From a virus: 64,000 nt of DNA. Every line of letters begins with the position of its first letter. Within the stretch, counting starts at the first letter, position 1. Under the pieces are notes generated by a model, which was not told the DNA's origin, made no database searches, and saw nothing but the letters and a program-made list of their open reading frames with translations. Below are positions 1-9,348 of this stretch, one piece after another. The translations under genes and the position numbers were made by a program. The stretch spans positions 1 to 64,000 of IMG/VR virus record IMGVR_UViG_3300042691_040117. One strand, written 5' to 3'.

Positions 1-436
1 GAACTTTAAGAAAATGATGTCCTTTTGCATAATGAGTAAAGTTCTCTGTTTTGACTCTACCACTGGGTCCTGATCCGTACTCACCCACGAATACATCTGC
101 CTCAAATCTTCTCTCATAAGGAAGAAACTCAAAGTCTGGATGTTCTCTCATCATAGGAATTTCACCCACACCTACCTGAAATCTAGATGTATTTCTTACT
201 TCCCAGTACTGCTTCACAGCACTAATACCATTAGGGAATGTAGATGCATCGAGATCTTCATCGACAACACAATGTAAATGTGCCTTAATCTTATTTAAAG
301 AAGAAGGTTTGCGTACCGAAGTTGGTAACACAAACCTGATGTCATCTGCAATTTCTGCGGTCTTATTCAAAAACTTAATGGCAAGATTACCTCCAACACC
401 GTACGGAGGATTTCCAATACCTATAGTGAATCTCAT
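1..436 (-). CDS. Adenine-specific DNA methyltransferase (3' part beyond window)
   Basis: The first 145 residues of a minus-strand gene whose C-terminus lies left of the window. The start begins MRFTIGIGNPPYG. NPPY is the catalytic motif IV of N6-adenine (and some N4-cytosine) amino-methyltransferases, which flip the target base and methylate it with S-adenosylmethionine. The start is fixed by an in-frame stop at 440-442 just upstream of the ATG (434-436). The motif sits unusually close to the N-terminus, so the SAM-binding FxGxG motif either follows it (a permuted arrangement) or is absent. Likely role: protection of phage DNA or epigenetic marking. The family call rests on NPPY and the following GG-N region only; target specificity cannot be read. 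Confidence 0.7.
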   Translation of the reverse strand, partial: MRFTIGIGNPPYGVGGNLAIKFLNKTAEIADDIRFVLPTSVRKPSSLNKIKAHLHCVVDEDLDASTFPNGISAVKQYWEVRNTSRFQVGVGEIPMMREHPDFEFLPYERRFEADVFVGEYGSGPSGRVKTENFTHYAKGHHFLKV

Positions 437-476
437 ACCTTATCTTTAACGACCACAAAGGTATTCTAGTGGTATT

Positions 477-764
477 TTAGGATTCTGTCAAGTCCTCTTC
501 TTCTTGAGGTTCTTGGGGATAAGGACTAGGACCTAAAAGAGTTTCATTCCAAGACTCTTTCAGATTATCAACAGTCTTAATTCTTGAGGAAAGTTTAGTT
601 GCATCTCGAAGTTTTTTCTTTTTATTGACAATGCTAGAAGTATCTTTTCCTTCTTCAAGACTTCTAATAAAATCTTTATCGAGATCTTCTAGAATTGGTT
701 TTCTAGCCTCTCTAATCTTTTCTTTATGTAATTCTTTTGCTTTATCTAAATTAACATTAAACAT
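477..764 (-). CDS. Small tail-fibre-assembly-like protein (95 aa)
   Basis: A charged, probably helical protein starting MFNVNLDKAKELHKEKIR and ending in an acidic, proline-rich tail. The lysine/arginine-rich helix with ARKPILEDLDKDF resembles the C-terminal segment found in many phage tail fibre assembly chaperones and tail accessory proteins (a pattern match from memory, not a search). The start at 764 is preferred over a possible start at 785 because its ATG overlaps the upstream gene's stop as TAATG, the coupling used widely in this window. It lies directly downstream of two giant fibre genes, which suits a fibre chaperone or connector. Function is inferred. Confidence 0.6.
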   Translation of the reverse strand: MFNVNLDKAKELHKEKIREARKPILEDLDKDFIRSLEEGKDTSSIVNKKKKLRDATKLSSRIKTVDNLKESWNETLLGPSPYPQEPQEEEDLTES

Positions 765-1024
765 TAGGTATTTTCCTCCAACCATTCTTGATAATTCATA
801 CCATAACCATCTGGTTCTCCCAAAGATTCTAAATCTAATTCCCAGGCATCAAAAAATGTTTGATCCTGGGGCAAATCTTCTTTATTGGAAATCCAAAATG
901 GTTTTCCTTCGGGAACATCCCTCTCTGCTATTTGGTAAATGGATAATTTATCCAACATAGATGCTGCAATATATCCAATTGCAACACCACCATTACTATT
1001 TTCAGTTATAATAACTTTTTCCAT
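764..1024 (-). CDS. Conserved hypothetical protein (86 aa)
   Basis: An acidic 86-residue protein (begins MEKVIITENSNGG) with an N-terminal beta-rich stretch and a C-terminus rich in D, E and W. No recognised domain. It follows the 729-aa fibre gene by 12 nt, and a late-promoter match (GATAAATA) lies just upstream. It is coupled to the next small gene by a TAATG overlap. Its position in the fibre cluster suggests a tail-associated or chaperone role. That is inference from context only. Confidence 0.65.
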   Translation of the reverse strand: MEKVIITENSNGGVAIGYIAASMLDKLSIYQIAERDVPEGKPFWISNKEDLPQDQTFFDAWELDLESLGEPDGYGMNYQEWLEENT

Positions 1025-1033
1025 TTTTATTTT

Positions 1034-1041
1034 TATTTATC
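1034..1041 (-). promoter_or_regulatory. T4-type late promoter candidate (GATAAATA)
   Basis: Read on the minus strand this is GATAAATA, one base from the T4 late -10 element TATAAATA. It overlaps the stop codon of the 729-aa fibre gene and lies about 10 nt before the start of the 86-aa gene. T4 late promoters have only a -10 element, recognised by gp55 with the gp33 co-activator. Confidence 0.45.
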
Positions 1042-3226
1042 TGATGAGGGAAACCATGATTGTTTCAGCGTCAGTAGTATTAGCATTTGTATTTCTAATT
1101 AAAAATGTTATACTTGAAAGGTTTCGCTGCAGGTCCTCTACCACTCTTGGCTCGTTTGATGGACTACCAACAGCAGTAATATGAACGACATAATTCGTAT
1201 CTTCGGCAGGACCATCGAAATTAACTGTATAATCACCAGTTCCATTTTTAAATACTGTGCTTACACCATATTCTGCTCTGATAGTAGCATTGGTGCCATT
1301 AGCCCCGTCACCAACAAAATTGACCCAAAGAGCTGACCCTGCGGTTGCCCATTGAGATCCATTGTACCATGTCATTCTGTGTGTAGTTGAGTTATAAACT
1401 ACCCCTCCTTCTGGAATAGTCACTAGACCAGCAACTTCGGATGTAGTTAAAACTGGTGGAATAAAAGTTGTTCTTTCTGAAGGATCTCCAAAAACATGCG
1501 CCCTAGATAAGTCTATAGCTCCTCTAGGTAAAGCAGTATTAATTCCAATTATTCCAGATCCAGGAAGTATAATTGCACCTGCACCATAAAATCTGAGAGC
1601 ACCGTTGGTTATTTGGAGAAGACCATTTTCTTCAGTACCACTAGGGTAAATGGAAGTTGATCCTATTCCAACTGCCTGAGTAAAGATAGATTGACCATAA
1701 ACACCTAACTCTATATCAGAAGATACGGTATTTGTTGATATTCCAAGATTTCCAAGTAATGCACTCTTACCTCTAGCATCAAAAAATGCTGTCGGATTAT
1801 TATTATCAATTCCAATTTTATTGGTTATATTTAAATTGTAAACTGTGGTTATTCCAACGTTCGAACTTAAATTAGTATTATATAAAATTGGAGTTCCGGT
1901 AAGAGATCCTAACGTTGCTTTTGCTAATCCAGTTCCAAATGTAATTGTTCCTGGTGTTGAGAAATTACCCCCAACAAAAGAATTTCCAGTTACTGTAGAA
2001 GTTCCAACAACATGTAAAGTATCAATTGGATCTGTTCTTCCAATTCCAAGCTTACCTGCATAGGTCAGGGTCATCAATTCATTATTAGTTTGACCGTAGA
2101 TCCAGTTAAAGTTGGCAGTTCCAACTCCAGAAGATCCTGCATGTAAAATATTATTAAATGCGCCAAGACCTCGATTAATTAAATCAAAAGTTCCTCTAGT
2201 ATTTCCATATCGAAGTAGTCCAGTACTATTTCCGATGCCAACCGATTGACCTATAGAAATTCTAGATTCATTATTATCACTTACAACTTCTAATGTGGTA
2301 ATTGATCTTTTACGAATTTGAAAATCAACATTCGGAACCGAAGTACCTATACCAACACGACCACCAGATACATATAATTCAGTGCCACCCACACCTATAA
2401 TAAGGGAACCTGCTGATATATTAGAACTCGCAGATACACTAGTTGCTGTGACTGAACCGACTGCAATATTTGGAGTTCCTGTTAAACCAGATGCTAATGA
2501 TGCTGTCCCAGTTACATTACCAATTATATTGCCAGTTACATTACCAGTTACATTACCAGTTACATTACCAGTTACATTACCAGAAAAACCGGATGATGCA
2601 GTGATAATTCCACTTACACTAATATTCGATGGTAATCTATCATTATTGAGAACCGGAAGATATGTATTACTTATTGTTCCGGAGGAGATGTTACTAGCAT
2701 TTAATCCTGTAATACCAATACCAGATCCACTAAATTGCCCTGCTGTTACAATTCCAGTAGCTCTTATGCTTCCAGTTGAATTAAATCCAACACCACTTTG
2801 AGTACTGGGATTTCCTCCAACCTGGAGAGTGAATCTTGGATCATTTGTTGCGACTCCAACATTTCCTCTAGAATATATGCTGGTAAAACCTAACCCAACG
2901 TCAATATCAACCCATTGTGAAGTTGGAAGGTTAGATAGAGTTGCACCATTCCCATAAAATGCAGTTGCGGTGATAATTCCACTATCACCCGAAATATAAA
3001 TGTTATTTCCAGATCTTATTTTTGCTGAAGTGGTAATTCCAGTTATGAATGCATTATAAGCAGTAACTAAACCGGCAATTCTGACATTGCAAGGATTTCC
3101 TACAATATCTAATTTTTCGGTCGGAATCGTGGTTCCAATACCAACTAAAGAACCACGAACGACAAAAACTTCATTATCAACTTGAACGCCTTCTCTAAAA
3201 CTAAAAGATTTTCTAATATTTGACAT
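1037..3226 (-). CDS. Tail fibre / adhesin-like virion protein with GNVT repeats (729 aa)
   Basis: A beta-rich, glycine/serine/threonine/asparagine-rich protein. Repeating VGIGT-type segments (LVGIGTTIP, RVGIGTSVP) are typical of triple-beta fibre shafts in cyanophages. Residues about 215-240 are a run of GNVT tetrapeptides coded by a 12-bp DNA repeat. The last ~110 residues (from WYNGSQW to VSLIR) form a globular C-terminal domain with the pattern NGTGDYTVNFDG, seen at the tips of many phage tail proteins and thus probably receptor-binding. There is no enzymatic motif. It lies just downstream of the S74 fibre, with a late promoter before it. Tail location is inferred from composition and neighbours. 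Confidence 0.75.
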   Translation of the reverse strand: MSNIRKSFSFREGVQVDNEVFVVRGSLVGIGTTIPTEKLDIVGNPCNVRIAGLVTAYNAFITGITTSAKIRSGNNIYISGDSGIITATAFYGNGATLSNLPTSQWVDIDVGLGFTSIYSRGNVGVATNDPRFTLQVGGNPSTQSGVGFNSTGSIRATGIVTAGQFSGSGIGITGLNASNISSGTISNTYLPVLNNDRLPSNISVSGIITASSGFSGNVTGNVTGNVTGNVTGNIIGNVTGTASLASGLTGTPNIAVGSVTATSVSASSNISAGSLIIGVGGTELYVSGGRVGIGTSVPNVDFQIRKRSITTLEVVSDNNESRISIGQSVGIGNSTGLLRYGNTRGTFDLINRGLGAFNNILHAGSSGVGTANFNWIYGQTNNELMTLTYAGKLGIGRTDPIDTLHVVGTSTVTGNSFVGGNFSTPGTITFGTGLAKATLGSLTGTPILYNTNLSSNVGITTVYNLNITNKIGIDNNNPTAFFDARGKSALLGNLGISTNTVSSDIELGVYGQSIFTQAVGIGSTSIYPSGTEENGLLQITNGALRFYGAGAIILPGSGIIGINTALPRGAIDLSRAHVFGDPSERTTFIPPVLTTSEVAGLVTIPEGGVVYNSTTHRMTWYNGSQWATAGSALWVNFVGDGANGTNATIRAEYGVSTVFKNGTGDYTVNFDGPAEDTNYVVHITAVGSPSNEPRVVEDLQRNLSSITFLIRNTNANTTDAETIMVSLIR
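2509..2580 (-). repeat. 12-bp tandem repeat coding GNVT units
   Basis: Six consecutive 12-bp units, whose minus-strand reading is a GNVT tetrapeptide. The last four in plus-strand order (2533-2580) are identical (cagttacattac), the first is identical, and the second is diverged (caattatattgc). The unit length is a multiple of three, so gain or loss of units keeps the frame. Confidence 0.9.
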
Positions 3227-3245
3227 CTTAGTTTTCTAATATTAG

Positions 3246-6200
3246 TTATTTATTGTTCAATTTATTCTCTAAACTTTCAACTTTCTGTGAAAGTTCTTTG
3301 ATTGCTTCAACAAGAAGTGGAACTAGTTTTTCATAATGAACAGCAAGGTATCCATTTTCTCTTGTTGTAACTGCTTCCGGAAGAACTTCAAGAATCTCTT
3401 GTGCAATCACACCAACATCAGTTCCTTCTTTACCAGATTGCTCATTCCATGAATAAGTATTGCCACTGATAGAAAGAACTTTAGCAAGCGGATCATCAAT
3501 TGGTTTGATATTATCCTTCAGTCTTTGGTCAGAAGTATAGAATGCAATAATATCTCCGGTGACTCTTAAATCTCCATTAACTGTTAAGATTCCATCTACA
3601 GTTGCACTTGCATTTGCAAGAGTTAAGATATCATTATATGTTCCGCCAGAATCTTTGTTGAAAAATACGGTTGTTCCACTATTTGTGGTGTTAAATATTC
3701 CAAAAATTCCATCACTACCACCATCACTTCCAAGATCACCATCTACCATTCCACTTGTACTAATATTGAGCGCAGTAACAGTTGCAACTCCAGTAACATT
3801 TAAGTTATTATTAACAGTAAATGCTTGGGGCGATGAACCTACAGTAAATTCTCCATTAATGGAAGCATTTCCATTAACAGTCATGTTGCCAGTAACGATT
3901 GCATTACCACCAACATTTAAATTCTTCTCAACACCTATTCCACCTTCCGTAACGATAGAACCAGTATCTTTGTTAATGGACTGTTCTTGATTAACAACCT
4001 TCAGCAGTGCATTAACTGATAGGGTATCATTAAACTTTATTTCATTGTTAAAGGTTACTGGACCATCAAATTGCGAAAGAACAGTTGAGGAATTACCGCC
4101 TTCTACAAGTAATCTTTCCTTTACTCTAACTTCATCAAAGATTACACTTGTTCTTGATGGATCCTCTGCAGTAACTGTAGGGACAGGAATATCAAATGTT
4201 TTTTGTGTACCGGATGAAGCCGAATATTTTGTATTTCCAATGAAGAAGTCTCCATCAGAGTTCATTCCCGTATATACTACTGTGCCACCGGATCTCTCTT
4301 GCGCCTGCGATAAATAATCCTCTCTTTCAGTAATGGTTTTAACTTGAAGTTGAGGAAGACCAGTTGAGTAGTTTCCAGGTCCATATCCAAGATATTCAAA
4401 TGTATGCCCAGATGCACGAGAAATTGATGGTCTTCTAAATTCAATTGGAAGAACTTTAATTTTTCTAATCAGTGATCCTGAAGTGTGATCTTGAGTTCTA
4501 GTTCCAAGAACACCACGAATAACATTGAGCTCATTACCACTTCCTCCAGTTAATCCATTTCTGGAAACCCTCATGATTTCACTGTCAACCAAAATGTAAG
4601 ATCCAAGAGGGAATCTTGACATTACATTAACTTGAGAATTTAATAAAGAAACTTGGAAGGAAGTATCGTTTGTAATGTCCTCATCAAGTCTTAAGATTTG
4701 ATTATCATAGAAATGAACGTTTCTTATTGAAATGTTTTCATCTGTTCTATCTGATACTGCATCATTAGATGAGAATGCATGTTTTAAAATAAATGCAGCA
4801 CTTGATAGAGAATTATTTGTAATCGCAGAGAAAGAAGTATTGCTTACTTTTTCTTTGACCAAGAAATCTCCTAAGTTAGATCCGGTAGAATCTGTAACTC
4901 TAAATCTATTTCCCGCTAATAATCCATGAGGCAAACTGGTTGCAATAGTTGCAATTCCTACACTAGAATTATATACAGTTGACAGCACGTTTGCCGATGG
5001 ACCAGTATTCAATACATATTGGTTAGGTAATGGTTTTGGATCAAAATTAGTAATAGCAAAGGCAACTTGGGTTTTGGAAGGAATAGAAACAATTTTATAA
5101 TAACCGTCCGATGTATTACCCAATCCGGTTACTTGAATTGCATTGCCTACACAACTGGAAATTCCACTATTAGTAACACTTACTGATGCATTTACAGATC
5201 CTCCTACAACACCAGTATCAAAATACAATGTAAATGATCCACTATATCCAGATCCACCGGACATTATTTCAGCAGAAGTGACTTGGTTTCCAGAAACAAC
5301 AACTTTTGCAGTTGCACCTCTCCAATCTGTTAAACCGACATCATTGAACAATTTAACTGCATAGTAAGTTCCATTTGTTTTCCCACTTCCACCAGTTAAG
5401 GATGAGTAAGTTGCAATTCCATTAAATCCGTGCTCTCTTTCAAATGTAAGTGTTGCGGTTCCTAAAGTTGTCGAAGTGAATGTTGTTGAAACTCCAGTAA
5501 TCTTTACTCCAGCGCCAAAAGTTGGAACAAATGAATCAATTGTTTCTCTTGTGATACTTCTCTGAAGTTCATTCGTTATAACATCTCCAAGTGGGCTTCT
5601 TTTTGCAAATGTGGATGCAGCTCTTGGGTTTTCAACTAAATTATCTTTATCTAATTGTGGATACAGATCTACAATATTTTGACTATATTTAAAGTCTGTA
5701 AATTCCGTTGGAATTGCATTTTCAAAGTTTAATGCTGCAATTTGATAGACACCATCCTGTACTCCAAAAATGTAGGGAGTAAGCGTGTCATTTCTGTAGA
5801 TGTAGTAGTTGTTTTGAACATCATTTCTTTCAAATCTAGGAAGATTTGTAGTTCTAATGGTTGTAATACCGGTAAATGTTCCTGGAACATGAACTATACC
5901 AAAAACATCTTCATATCCAGATCCATATTTAAAAACTTTATCACTTACAATCTCGGTGACTCTGAATGTTCCATTATATCCTAGGTTGTCTTGTCCACTT
6001 GGGTTCTGGTCGCTAGTGACATTTTTAACAACAATAACGTCATTTACCCTTAAATTATGTGGTGTTTCGGAAATTACAGAAAGTGCTGTTCCAACAATAG
6101 AGCACTTATTGATGATTTTTAAATTCTTGTTATAATTATAATCTGAAGCAGTAATAGTTGTGTTAGAAGCATACCCATCACTTCCAATTCCTGTACTACT

Positions 6201-8672
6201 AGATTCTTGAATAATAAAACTATTCGTGGGATCTTTCGCATTAATTGAGTTTTGTGGTACAACAACTCTTAATTTGTATAATTTATCTTCAAGTGATCTT
6301 GGATCTTCAATTCTCTTGATATAAGTAACGTTAGTTCTCTCTCCCAATACACCAACACCTTGAGCAACAAGTTCAGTGTAGATATCATTTGCAGTTGTTG
6401 AGTGAATATACCATTGGGAGTTGACACTATCGTATTGTACTGGAGAACCTAACTCACCACTTGTCTTATCAGAAACACGACTTAAAATTTTAATACTTGT
6501 TCCACCATAGATGTTTATTGCAATTCCAGCATCGGCATTTGTTTTAGATGCTGCGATTTTAATCTGGTTTGCTCCTAATCCAGATGTAATTGCATAATAA
6601 ACAATATGAGGTTCAATATTTTCAGGGAGATCTCCGGTTTCACTTACAATTCTAATTTTCTCACCATTTTGTAGTCCATGTCCTACTGATAAAGTTAGAA
6701 TATTGGTTGTGGGACCAGAAGACACCGTATATTCTTTTTCAGATATTACAGATCCTCTGGCAATGTTTCCGAATGCACCTACAAAACTATCAACCATGCA
6801 AATGGATGCCGTCTTTATGGTTGCCCCAGTAGAGTTTAGGTATAGCTTTTCATCTCTCTTTGCACCAATTCTATATCCTTGAATAATAACAGGCGGGGGA
6901 TCATCCTTCGCTGTTAATCCATAGAGATACAAATGACTGGATATTCCAACGTTGATTGTTTTTTGAACATCCAAAGAAATCCAATCAATATCAGTTTCGG
7001 ATCTAGTTACTGCCTTCGGTGCAACAATTGATGTTACATATGCATTGTTATCTTTTTCAAATGCATTTTTCTTGAATCCCTCTGCTACTAATGATATTTG
7101 TCCAAAGTTTGAGTTGGAGTTTGTGATTGAAGCGTCTCCACCACTTTGAACATCAAAGTGACGATTAAATCCAATTGCAAAAACAGAAACAACCTGGATA
7201 AAGGCATCATTCGATATCTTAATGTGACTTGTTTCCCATCCTTTTCTGTAAATGGCATTCGAATCTAAATGATAAACTTTAGATGCATTTAACGCCGAAG
7301 AGTTTTTAGATAGATCAGTTCCTGTTTGTTTAGTAATGGTAATCCCATCATAAACTCTAGAGGTTGGATCGTATTTTACAAATGATCTATCATCTTTCTG
7401 AAGTGAAACTCCAGTAAACTGGGCAACAACCATACTCTTAAATCCAGTTGCCTTGTTACCGTCCGAATGCATTCCATTCATACCCCAGACAGAACGTAGG
7501 GAGCAATTGAATACGTATGGTGAAGCACCAGTAACTGTATCTGTTTCTACAGTTACAGTTTGAGTGCTTGATGAGGATGGAGATGCTGGTAAGTTATCTC
7601 TAAATGCAGAAAGTAGATAGGTAAATTCAGTTTCACTGATTACAGTTTGAACTTTGGTAGAAATATTATAGTCTTCAACTGCGACTCCTCTAATTTTAAT
7701 CGGAGTTCCGGCATTTAAATTATGTTCTGTAGTAGTTGTAACTGTAACTATAACTGTTGGAACAAATCCATCTCCGGATTTAATAGAGCTAATGACGATT
7801 GGATCATTTGCAAATGCACCAACAATCTCATATTCAGGTCTTCGTGCAGAGAATCCAAGTGGCGCATCTCCAATAGGATTATCTGGATATTTTTGATCTA
7901 TATCTCTTCCTGATTCTAAATTAAATGCATTTGATAATTTACTATAATACATGTTCAGATCACTGATCTGATATCCAGAAGGAATATTTACTCCATCAGC
8001 ATATTCAAAGCAAGTTAATTTATGGTGAGAAAAAGTTGGTTTGGACTGGTTATTTGTGGAGAAGTCAATATCATCAGTATAAACAACACCAGTTTCATCT
8101 GCATCAAAGAAAGATAACTGCCAAAAATAACATGCACCAGTAATTCTGAATATTGCTGTTTTTCCTACAGCAGAATCTGTGGGATTCGGAACATATTTTG
8201 CACGTACCTTAGTCTTTCTTAAATCTAATCCTACAATTGAAGTACCTCTAGGTACAACAACTCCACCGTAGATACTATTGAATTTATAGAGAATATTATC
8301 TTCTTGCGTTATGTCAAAGTTAGATTCTAAAGTAAGAGAAAGAGTATCGACAGCAGCAGTTTCTTCTCCTGTTGGTGCTACTGCTCTTGCCTGATTTGAA
8401 ACTTCTTTGATGGCATATCCTGGTCTATTATCAATAATATATTCTCCTGGGAAAAGAAGAATAGTTGTTTTTTCAGTAAGATCGTTGTCATTACCTCTTA
8501 AATAGGAAAATCTTGCCGATTCTAACAGTGCTCTTTGAACAGTTTTAAAAGGTTTTGTTAGTGAATTGCCTTGATTAGTAATCGCATCCGTTGCATCAAG
8601 GTCATTTGGATTGACGTAAAGAATACGTCCCTCTGTATTCTTTATAAAATTCTCTAATTTATTAAGAGGCAT
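3246..8672 (-). CDS. Giant tail fibre with C-terminal S74 intramolecular chaperone (1808 aa)
   Basis: The N-terminus carries a pectate-lyase/glycan-fibre-like region (ILYVNPNDLDATDA, then LFPGEYIIDN and a SIVGLD-type beta-helix pattern). A very long beta-rich body follows, then a shaft with repeating NVGGNAIVTGNMTVNGN units at about residues 1590-1650. The last ~100 residues are a peptidase S74 domain: TSDQRLKDNIKPI with the Ser/Lys catalytic pair, then TDVGVIAQEILEVLPEAV, then a coiled-coil tail (LVEAIKELSQKVESLENK). In characterised S74 proteins this domain trimerises the fibre and then cuts itself off at the serine. The gene probably encodes the main host-recognition fibre. The start is supported by a late promoter at 8705-8712. 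Confidence 0.85.
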   Translation of the reverse strand: MPLNKLENFIKNTEGRILYVNPNDLDATDAITNQGNSLTKPFKTVQRALLESARFSYLRGNDNDLTEKTTILLFPGEYIIDNRPGYAIKEVSNQARAVAPTGEETAAVDTLSLTLESNFDITQEDNILYKFNSIYGGVVVPRGTSIVGLDLRKTKVRAKYVPNPTDSAVGKTAIFRITGACYFWQLSFFDADETGVVYTDDIDFSTNNQSKPTFSHHKLTCFEYADGVNIPSGYQISDLNMYYSKLSNAFNLESGRDIDQKYPDNPIGDAPLGFSARRPEYEIVGAFANDPIVISSIKSGDGFVPTVIVTVTTTTEHNLNAGTPIKIRGVAVEDYNISTKVQTVISETEFTYLLSAFRDNLPASPSSSSTQTVTVETDTVTGASPYVFNCSLRSVWGMNGMHSDGNKATGFKSMVVAQFTGVSLQKDDRSFVKYDPTSRVYDGITITKQTGTDLSKNSSALNASKVYHLDSNAIYRKGWETSHIKISNDAFIQVVSVFAIGFNRHFDVQSGGDASITNSNSNFGQISLVAEGFKKNAFEKDNNAYVTSIVAPKAVTRSETDIDWISLDVQKTINVGISSHLYLYGLTAKDDPPPVIIQGYRIGAKRDEKLYLNSTGATIKTASICMVDSFVGAFGNIARGSVISEKEYTVSSGPTTNILTLSVGHGLQNGEKIRIVSETGDLPENIEPHIVYYAITSGLGANQIKIAASKTNADAGIAINIYGGTSIKILSRVSDKTSGELGSPVQYDSVNSQWYIHSTTANDIYTELVAQGVGVLGERTNVTYIKRIEDPRSLEDKLYKLRVVVPQNSINAKDPTNSFIIQESSSTGIGSDGYASNTTITASDYNYNKNLKIINKCSIVGTALSVISETPHNLRVNDVIVVKNVTSDQNPSGQDNLGYNGTFRVTEIVSDKVFKYGSGYEDVFGIVHVPGTFTGITTIRTTNLPRFERNDVQNNYYIYRNDTLTPYIFGVQDGVYQIAALNFENAIPTEFTDFKYSQNIVDLYPQLDKDNLVENPRAASTFAKRSPLGDVITNELQRSITRETIDSFVPTFGAGVKITGVSTTFTSTTLGTATLTFEREHGFNGIATYSSLTGGSGKTNGTYYAVKLFNDVGLTDWRGATAKVVVSGNQVTSAEIMSGGSGYSGSFTLYFDTGVVGGSVNASVSVTNSGISSCVGNAIQVTGLGNTSDGYYKIVSIPSKTQVAFAITNFDPKPLPNQYVLNTGPSANVLSTVYNSSVGIATIATSLPHGLLAGNRFRVTDSTGSNLGDFLVKEKVSNTSFSAITNNSLSSAAFILKHAFSSNDAVSDRTDENISIRNVHFYDNQILRLDEDITNDTSFQVSLLNSQVNVMSRFPLGSYILVDSEIMRVSRNGLTGGSGNELNVIRGVLGTRTQDHTSGSLIRKIKVLPIEFRRPSISRASGHTFEYLGYGPGNYSTGLPQLQVKTITEREDYLSQAQERSGGTVVYTGMNSDGDFFIGNTKYSASSGTQKTFDIPVPTVTAEDPSRTSVIFDEVRVKERLLVEGGNSSTVLSQFDGPVTFNNEIKFNDTLSVNALLKVVNQEQSINKDTGSIVTEGGIGVEKNLNVGGNAIVTGNMTVNGNASINGEFTVGSSPQAFTVNNNLNVTGVATVTALNISTSGMVDGDLGSDGGSDGIFGIFNTTNSGTTVFFNKDSGGTYNDILTLANASATVDGILTVNGDLRVTGDIIAFYTSDQRLKDNIKPIDDPLAKVLSISGNTYSWNEQSGKEGTDVGVIAQEILEVLPEAVTTRENGYLAVHYEKLVPLLVEAIKELSQKVESLENKLNNK
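3247..3254 (-). promoter_or_regulatory. T4-type late promoter candidate (AATAAATA)
   Basis: The minus-strand octamer AATAAATA lies 21 nt upstream of the ATG of the 729-aa fibre gene and overlaps the end of the 1808-aa gene. Position and spacing fit a T4-like late promoter. Confidence 0.5.
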
Positions 8673-8704
8673 TTGACTATATTTTCAGAAATATTCCTAT
8701 GGTT

Positions 8705-8712
8705 TATTTATG
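8705..8712 (-). promoter_or_regulatory. T4-type late promoter candidate (CATAAATA)
   Basis: CATAAATA on the minus strand, 33 nt upstream of the 1808-aa fibre start and overlapping the end of the neighbouring 108-aa gene. Confidence 0.45.
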
Positions 8713-9034
8713 ATGTCAAATCTTCGCCACCATAGTCAAATTCTAATTCATCAGGTAAATCTTCAGGGTTTTCTAACTCAACTGGAAAGAAACAAGGATG
8801 CGCTTCCTCATCTATAAGATAGAAAGAATTTTTATATAAATCTTCTGGATCAAATGTTCTATACTTATCCGCTTCTTTACAAAGATCTATATCATATAAG
8901 TGTCCATCAGGCAGTTCATCAAAAGTGAAGGGTATTTCATTAATAAAATACATCTTCACAATCATACTGCCATTATTGTACCAGCAGTATGCGTGAGTGA
9001 TTTTGTATTTAAAAGACATAGGAGAAATTCCCAT
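8708..9034 (-). CDS. Hypothetical acidic protein (up to 108 aa)
   Basis: An acidic protein containing TFDELPDGHLYDIDLCKEAD and a C-terminus rich in D and E; no family recognised. Two starts are possible: MGISPMSF at 9034 or MSFKYK at 9019. The AATAAATA late element at 9042-9049 would start transcription at about 9035-9036, making the first ATG nearly leaderless, so the start at 9019 deserves equal weight. It sits between the S74 fibre and the tRNA-Leu, and could also be read through from the early promoter at 9151-9179. Confidence 0.6.
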   Translation of the reverse strand: MGISPMSFKYKITHAYCWYNNGSMIVKMYFINEIPFTFDELPDGHLYDIDLCKEADKYRTFDPEDLYKNSFYLIDEEAHPCFFPVELENPEDLPDELEFDYGGEDLTS

Positions 9035-9041
9035 ATCTTTT

Positions 9042-9049
9042 TATTTATT
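9042..9049 (-). promoter_or_regulatory. T4-type late promoter candidate (AATAAATA)
   Basis: AATAAATA on the minus strand, in the gap between the tRNA-Leu 3' end and the 108-aa gene. It could give late expression of that gene independent of the tRNA transcript. Confidence 0.45.
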
Positions 9050-9054
9050 TTAAG

Positions 9055-9138
9055 TAGGAGATGGGAGACTTGAACTCCCACGGGCATACGCCCAACAGAT
9101 TTTAAGTCTGGTGTGTCTACCGATTCCACCAATCTCCC
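9055..9138 (-). tRNA. tRNA-Leu (anticodon UAA)
   Basis: An 84-nt cloverleaf with a long variable arm, as expected for class II Leu tRNA. The acceptor GGGAGAU pairs with AUCUCCU (G-U at the first pair) and the discriminator is A. The anticodon loop is CUUAAAA. The T arm is GGGAG-UUCAAGU-CUCCC. No CCA is encoded. It reads UUA, a codon favoured by AT-rich phage genes. A near-consensus promoter sits immediately upstream. Confidence 0.93.
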
Positions 9139-9150
9139 TTGTATAGGACC

Positions 9151-9179
9151 ATTATAACTCAAAGAGTTGTATTGGTCAA
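9151..9179 (-). promoter_or_regulatory. Sigma70 promoter (TTGACC-17-TATAAT) for tRNA-Leu
   Basis: On the minus strand, TTGACC (9174-9179) and TATAAT (9151-9156) are separated by exactly 17 bp. The predicted start at about 9144 lies six nt before the tRNA-Leu 5' end. This is an early-type promoter used by host RNA polymerase. Confidence 0.85.
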
Positions 9180-9180
9180 G

Positions 9181-9253
9181 TGCTCCTTGCGTGGATCGAA
9201 CACGCCTCAGGCGAATTATGAGTTCGCTGCATTCACCAGATTGCTAAAGGAGC
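9181..9253 (-). tRNA. tRNA with CAU anticodon (Met, or lysidine-type Ile)
   Basis: A 73-nt cloverleaf: acceptor GCUCCUU/AAGGAGC with discriminator A, anticodon arm GCGAA-CUCAUAA-UUCGC, T arm GCGUG-UUCGAUC-CACGC. CAU is used by elongator Met, initiator Met and Ile-2 (after lysidine modification at C34). Identity elements were not resolved here, so Met is the default and Ile-2 remains possible. Confidence 0.9.
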
Positions 9254-9255
9254 AA

Positions 9256-9345
9256 CGGAAGTGGTTGGATTCGAACCAACGGATGCCCTTAAAGAACATC
9301 GGCGGATTAGCAATCCACTGCATTAGACCTCTCTGCCACACTTCC
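9256..9345 (-). tRNA. tRNA-Ser (anticodon GCU)
   Basis: A 90-nt class II tRNA with a long variable arm. The acceptor GGAAGUG pairs perfectly with CACUUCC, and the discriminator is G as in Ser tRNAs. The anticodon loop UUGCUAA gives GCU, which reads AGC and AGU. The T arm is GUUGG-UUCGAAU-CCAAC. It lies 2 nt from the CAU tRNA, so they are probably cut from one transcript. Confidence 0.93.
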
Positions 9346-9348
9346 ATA

